From the NCBI GenBank assembly GCA_017544525.1, contig JAFYEA010000028.1, positions 155,954-219,953 on the forward strand: a stretch of DNA of 64,000 nt. The letters run 5' to 3'. This DNA is from Bacilli bacterium. Lineage in GTDB: Bacteria > Bacillota_I > Bacilli_A > RF39 > UBA660. The notes below the pieces were generated by a model. The model saw nothing but the letters and a program-made list of their open reading frames with translations, ran no database searches and was not told the DNA's origin. A program made the translations under genes and the position numbers. Of the stretch, positions 60,803 through 64,000 are shown one piece after another; the first letter of the stretch is position 1, and every line of letters starts with the position of its first letter.

Positions 60803-60837
60803 AATATGATAAAATTAATCATGATAGGAAGGTGTAT

Positions 60838-61092
60838 ATGAAAAAGATATCTATTAAAAATATGGACGGCACAGTTGAAGAAGTTGACTTAATTAACGCT
60901 TTTAAAATAGAAGATATAGATAAAAGATTTGTAATTTTATCTAAAGGTGAAACAATTAAAGAAGGCATGAGTAAAATATACGTTTCTGAATTTGTAGAAG
61001 AACAACCGGGAGTATATAGTTTGGTTGGTATTAATGACGATAATGTTTGGGATAGAGTTAAGCAAGCTATGAAACAGATCGTAGAGGGATAG
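60838..61092 (+). CDS. Small DUF1292-like protein
   Basis: 84 residues from ATG 60838 (GGAAGG upstream). Beta-rich with acidic strands (MDGTVEEVDLINAFKIEDIDKRFVILS) and a C-terminal helix with WDRVKQAMKQIVE, similar in outline to the protein at 28.6 kb. Family assignment tentative. Confidence 0.6.
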   Translation: MKKISIKNMDGTVEEVDLINAFKIEDIDKRFVILSKGETIKEGMSKIYVSEFVEEQPGVYSLVGINDDNVWDRVKQAMKQIVEG

Positions 61093-61102
61093 GTGAGTAT
61101 TA

Positions 61103-62473
61103 ATGATTAGTGAAATAGATAAATTAGATGGAGCAACTTTAGAAGTGAAAGCTGAGTTGAAGGCATTTGGTGGTTCAACAGCAAATATTACACCTGGACC
61201 TGATGGTATAGCACCATTATCAAAACAAAGTGCTTTTAAAAAAGAAGAAGCAATTGAAAGTATAGATCTTAATACACCAGAGCCAGTATTAGAACCAACT
61301 GAAGAAGAAAAAATTCCAATTAGTGTTGCAGATCCAAGTGAATTAGAAGGATTTAAAATGCCAGAAATTGATTTGCCAATATTGGATGAAGCTGGTCCTG
61401 TAGAGGAAGAACCAAAGGCACAAGATTTAGAAATGCCTGAAATGCCAAGTGAAATATTGGCACAAGAACCACAAGGAATTAATGAAACTTTATTTGCAAC
61501 ATCAGTCACACCTGAACCAACTCCTAAGGCTAACCCTGAAGTTACATCTGATTTGGTTGTTGATTCAGTTGAACCAACGCCATTAGAATCTCCAATTGAG
61601 GAGTCAACTTTAACTCCTCAACCAGATACAACTGAAATGGTAGATGAAGCTTTAGTAGGATCTGAAGTAAAAGAATCAACTGTTAATGTTGATGAGATTC
61701 CACCAGCAGAAGAAGTTGTAGATACAGATGTGTTAGAAACGCCATTAGTTAATCCTATGTTAAATCCAACACCAGCACCTGAGACATCTGCAACTGAAGC
61801 GTCAGTTGAAGAAACGCCAACATCAGAACTACCTGCTGGAGAAGTCCAAACAGGAGAACCTGAAGTAGAGACGGCTGTAGAAGTTAATGATTCACTAGGA
61901 GAAAAACCAAAATCTTTCAATAAAGAAGAAATGGAAAACTATGTTATTCAGTTAATTAATGAATATAATGAAAAATTGAAAAAGAAATTTAATGAGTTAG
62001 TTGATAATTCTTCAAAAGAATTGTTAACTAAGTTAGTTGATATTCCAGTTTTTCTAGATAATAAAAATGATGAAACCAAAGAAAAAATAGATCCAACTCC
62101 AGTTTTGGATGAACCTGTAATTGATTCACCATTAGAGAGTGTACCAGTGCAAGAGGCACCTGTTGAAGCAGATTTAAATCCAGTATCAGCATCAGTTGAA
62201 GAAACAACAGAAATACCAGCTTCAACATTAGAAGAACTACCTACATTAGATTCAACTTTAGAAACAATGCCTGCGTTGGAGGCAATTCAAACTCAACAAG
62301 CAGAACCAACACCGGTTCCAGTTGAAGAATCAAAAGAAGAACTTGAACAAGGCGATTCAGTTTTCCCACCAGCAAGTCATGATAATTTAGTTGAAGATGC
62401 ATTTAATCAAATTAATAGTATGCAAATACCCAGTGGTCTTGACAACACACCAATTCAAGGAAAATTCTTATAA
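61103..62473 (+). CDS. Long Pro/Glu/Thr-rich protein of unknown function
   Basis: 456 residues. Most of it is disordered, made of repeated Pro-Thr-Glu segments (for example VEPTPLESPIEES, EPTPVPVEES), with a Lys-rich helix in the middle (about 270-310: EMENYVIQLINEYNEKLKKK). No signal peptide or membrane helix was seen, so it is probably cytoplasmic. It lies 10 nt after the DUF1292-like gene. Scaffold or spacer role is a guess. Confidence 0.7.
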   Translation: MISEIDKLDGATLEVKAELKAFGGSTANITPGPDGIAPLSKQSAFKKEEAIESIDLNTPEPVLEPTEEEKIPISVADPSELEGFKMPEIDLPILDEAGPVEEEPKAQDLEMPEMPSEILAQEPQGINETLFATSVTPEPTPKANPEVTSDLVVDSVEPTPLESPIEESTLTPQPDTTEMVDEALVGSEVKESTVNVDEIPPAEEVVDTDVLETPLVNPMLNPTPAPETSATEASVEETPTSELPAGEVQTGEPEVETAVEVNDSLGEKPKSFNKEEMENYVIQLINEYNEKLKKKFNELVDNSSKELLTKLVDIPVFLDNKNDETKEKIDPTPVLDEPVIDSPLESVPVQEAPVEADLNPVSASVEETTEIPASTLEELPTLDSTLETMPALEAIQTQQAEPTPVPVEESKEELEQGDSVFPPASHDNLVEDAFNQINSMQIPSGLDNTPIQGKFL

Positions 62474-62476
62474 TAC

Positions 62477-62508
62477 AAACTAGTTTTATACTAGTTTTCT
62501 TTTTTTCT
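62477..62508 (+). terminator. Intrinsic terminator
   Basis: AAACTAGT (62477-62484), TTTAT, ACTAGTTT (62490-62497), then T-rich. Confidence 0.8.
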
Positions 62509-62511
62509 TCA

Positions 62512-62517
62512 TATAAT
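62512..62517 (+). promoter_or_regulatory. TATAAT immediately before a start codon (leaderless)
   Basis: TATAAT 62512-62517 is 5 nt from ATG 62523; no ribosome site. Confidence 0.65.
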
Positions 62518-62522
62518 TATAT

Positions 62523-63404
62523 ATGAAGAATTTTTTATTTAATAATTATAATATCAGAATTGATAAAATATATCATAAAGATTCAGCAATATTTTTTTAT
62601 ATTGGGAATGAAAAAATATATATTGTTGAAGGCGATAATTCAAAAAAAATAGAAGAATTATTTAAAATAACTAATGAAATGTATAATAATGGAATATTGG
62701 TTTATACTTTTATATTAAATAATAGTGGGATACCATATACTGAGAAAAACAAAAAATACGTAGTTTTATTGAAAGAAAATGATAGATTGGATGATATTCA
62801 GTTAGTAGATTTTAGTTGTTATCAAAACTATAATAATAATTTGAAATTATATAATTTGTTAGATGTATGGGAAGAAGAAATAGATAAAATAGAAGAAAAA
62901 ATAATTGAATATAATAAAGAGTTTCCATTAATTCAAAATAGCATAGATTATTATATTGGAATGGGTGAAAACGCAATTGAATTATTATATGAAATAAAAA
63001 ATGAAATAGATAATATAAGTCATTCAATTGGACATAAAACAACATATGAACTGTTTAATAAATGTAAACTTGGAGATCCGTTTACATTTGTTAGAGTAAA
63101 TAGAATGTATGATTTAGCAAATTACATTAAATATAAGTTCTATAAAAATGAAATAAACTATGATGAATTTGAATATCAATTAAAAATAATAAGTGATAGT
63201 GAAAAAATATATTTATTTGCAAATTTGTTATATCCAAACATATATTTCGATTTAATAAAAGATATTATGTTGGAAAAAGTAAATGAAAGTATGTTAAATG
63301 TATTTATTAATAAAATCAAAGAATATGAATTGCTACTTAGTTATTTTAAAAATGAATTTAAAAATGTAAAGGTGATTGACTTAATAAATTGGATAAGTGA
63401 TTAA
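62523..63404 (+). CDS. YutH/CotS-like protein
   Basis: 293 residues. Kinase-fold spore-coat proteins of the YutH/CotS type end in YYIGMGENAIELLYEI and GDPFTFVRVNRMYDLANYIKYKF (here near 140-215), matching the family's GLaENAIqY and DLAEWIR. The N-terminal half is poor in motifs. Kinase catalytic residues are not obvious, as in YutH. Neighbouring yunB and yutD support the call. Probably leaderless. Confidence 0.6.
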   Translation: MKNFLFNNYNIRIDKIYHKDSAIFFYIGNEKIYIVEGDNSKKIEELFKITNEMYNNGILVYTFILNNSGIPYTEKNKKYVVLLKENDRLDDIQLVDFSCYQNYNNNLKLYNLLDVWEEEIDKIEEKIIEYNKEFPLIQNSIDYYIGMGENAIELLYEIKNEIDNISHSIGHKTTYELFNKCKLGDPFTFVRVNRMYDLANYIKYKFYKNEINYDEFEYQLKIISDSEKIYLFANLLYPNIYFDLIKDIMLEKVNESMLNVFINKIKEYELLLSYFKNEFKNVKVIDLINWISD

Positions 63405-63417
63405 AGTATGATATAAT
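63389..63417 (+). promoter_or_regulatory. Promoter of the S1-domain gene
   Basis: TTGGAT (63389-63394), 17 nt, TATAAT (63412-63417) preceded by TGA. Confidence 0.75.
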
Positions 63418-63435
63418 TATGTTGATGTGATATTT

Positions 63436-63798
63436 ATGGAAAATTTAAAAATAGGTGATAGCGTTAAAGGCGAAGTAACAGGGATTACTTCTTATGGTGT
63501 TTTTGTTAAACTTGAGAATGGATATGATGGATTAATTCATATATCTGAGATTTCTGATAAATTTGTTAATAATATTGAAAAATTATATATTGCTGGAGAT
63601 ATTATAGAGGCAAAAGTAATTGAAATAGATGATGATAAAAAACAAATTAAGTTATCTGTTAAGGATTTTAATAAAAAATCAAGAAAAAGACAACCAATTC
63701 AAGAAAAAGGGAAAGGTTTTGAACCTTTAAAAGAGAAATTGGATGTGTGGGTAAAGGAAAAGCTTGAAGAACTTGAAAAATCGACAAAAACGCCATAA
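63436..63798 (+). CDS. S1 RNA-binding domain protein (YugI / GSP13-like)
   Basis: 120 residues from ATG 63436; a GTG at 63427 is the alternative. One S1 domain: GDSVKGEVTGITSYGVFVKLENGYDGLIHISEIS, followed by DDDKKQIKLSVKDF and a basic Pro-containing tail. Such single-S1 proteins associate with ribosomes or regulate RNA in Bacillus (general stress protein 13). A weak ribosome site TGTGAT precedes it. Confidence 0.88.
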   Translation: MENLKIGDSVKGEVTGITSYGVFVKLENGYDGLIHISEISDKFVNNIEKLYIAGDIIEAKVIEIDDDKKQIKLSVKDFNKKSRKRQPIQEKGKGFEPLKEKLDVWVKEKLEELEKSTKTP

Positions 63799-63813
63799 AA
63801 ATCACATTTAATC

Positions 63814-63842
63814 TTGACATAAAAAACAATAAATGATATAGT
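63814..63842 (+). promoter_or_regulatory. Promoter of the tRNA array
   Basis: TTGACA (63814-63819), 17 nt, TATAGT (63837-63842) preceded by TGA. Confidence 0.8.
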
Positions 63843-63866
63843 TAAATACGTCAACAGGGAAATTAT

Positions 63867-63943
63867 GGGCGATTAGCTCAGTTGGTTAGAGCATCTGCCT
63901 TACAAGCAGGGGGTCGGGAGTTCGAGTCTCTCATCGCCCACCA
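63867..63943 (+). tRNA. tRNA-Val (anticodon UAC)
   Basis: Acceptor GGGCGAT pairs with ATCGCCC, discriminator A, CCA is encoded. D-arm GCTC/GAGC, anticodon stem TCTGC/GCAGG with loop CTTACAA (anticodon TAC), T-arm with GTTCGAGTC. Confidence 0.95.
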
Positions 63944-63960
63944 TAATTTTATTTTTTTTC

Positions 63961-64000
63961 GCCGAAATAGCTCAATTGGTAGAGCAACTGACTTGTAATC
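63961..64000 (+). tRNA. tRNA-Thr (anticodon UGU), partial at window end
   Basis: Acceptor begins GCCGAAA, D-arm GCTC/GAGC, anticodon loop CTTGTAA (anticodon TGT). The 3' half lies beyond the window. The 17-nt gap from the Val gene suggests a tRNA array. Confidence 0.88.

Noticed and set aside
61618..61920. Open frame on the - strand inside the Pro/Glu-rich gene
   Set aside because: Ser/Val-rich mirror of the repeat region, typical of a false frame; no initiation signals.
1..64000. CRISPR arrays, insertion sequences, rRNA genes
   Set aside because: No regularly spaced repeat set, no transposase-like protein, no rRNA stretch was found on reading through the window.

Overview
The window is about 64 kb of very AT-rich, densely packed bacterial chromosome, mostly on the + strand. 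It suggests a low-GC Bacillota (Firmicutes) lineage, most likely an uncultured Bacilli-type gut bacterium. Supporting signs are sigma-A promoters (TTGACA-N17-TATAAT, often with an extended -10), Gram-positive Shine-Dalgarno sites, Gram-positive riboswitches, pyruvate:ferredoxin oxidoreductase, a Gram-positive type IV secretion (T4SS) locus and relics of spore-gene families (YunB, YutD, probably YutH). TGA is a stop codon here and TGG encodes Trp, so the code is standard, not Mycoplasma-type. Species cannot be assigned from the sequence alone.

Layout. 0-4.1 kb: the end of a large surface protein with a LamG-like domain and a cation-diffusion transporter. 4.1-6.8 kb: small zinc-ribbon and orphan proteins and a first NrtR-like regulator. 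6.8-9.3 kb: the NifU-like/GGGtGRT pair, then a Mn2+ (yybP-ykoY) riboswitch in front of a nucleoside-deoxyribosyltransferase-like gene. 9.3-12.8 kb: an ABC exporter behind a leader-peptide attenuator and two CxxC thioredoxin-like envelope proteins. 12.8-15.4 kb (- strand): a purine permease under a guanine riboswitch, and an arginase. 15.4-28.9 kb: surface protein, NifJ, radical SAM YtqA-like protein, RecG, YebC, orphans, and a structured RNA leader on the - strand near 23.9 kb. 28.9-39.8 kb: a T4SS locus (VirB6, PrgI/VirB3, two-piece VirB4, wall hydrolase, VirD4) with no relaxase or integrase. 39.8-42.7 kb: small membrane proteins and orphans.

42.7-55.5 kb is the most striking region: one long co-directional run, behind a consensus promoter and a 21-bp palindrome, that carries almost a whole NAD economy: nicotinamidase, nicotinate phosphoribosyltransferase, a catalytic Nudix hydrolase, NadE, NadD, PnuC, NadR-like NMN adenylyltransferase/ribosylnicotinamide kinase, PncC/CinA, an NrtR-type regulator and NAD kinase. 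Embedded in it is an unexplained block: a 127-aa protein ending in a Ser/Thr/Cys-rich tail, a radical SAM enzyme starting 1 nt after its stop, a 200-aa orphan and a 666-aa methyltransferase. This looks like a peptide- or metabolite-modification system tied to NAD supply and is my best candidate for an undescribed system.

55.5-64 kb: a DD-carboxypeptidase, a pseudouridine synthase, a second copy of the surface C-terminal domain, ferredoxin, YunB, YutD, a Pro/Glu-rich protein, a YutH-like protein, an S1-domain protein and the start of a tRNA array (Val, Thr). Five genes start 4-7 nt after a perfect TATAAT with no Shine-Dalgarno, so they are probably leaderless. No intergenic gap exceeds about 260 bases; no CRISPR array, rRNA, insertion sequence or phage module was seen.
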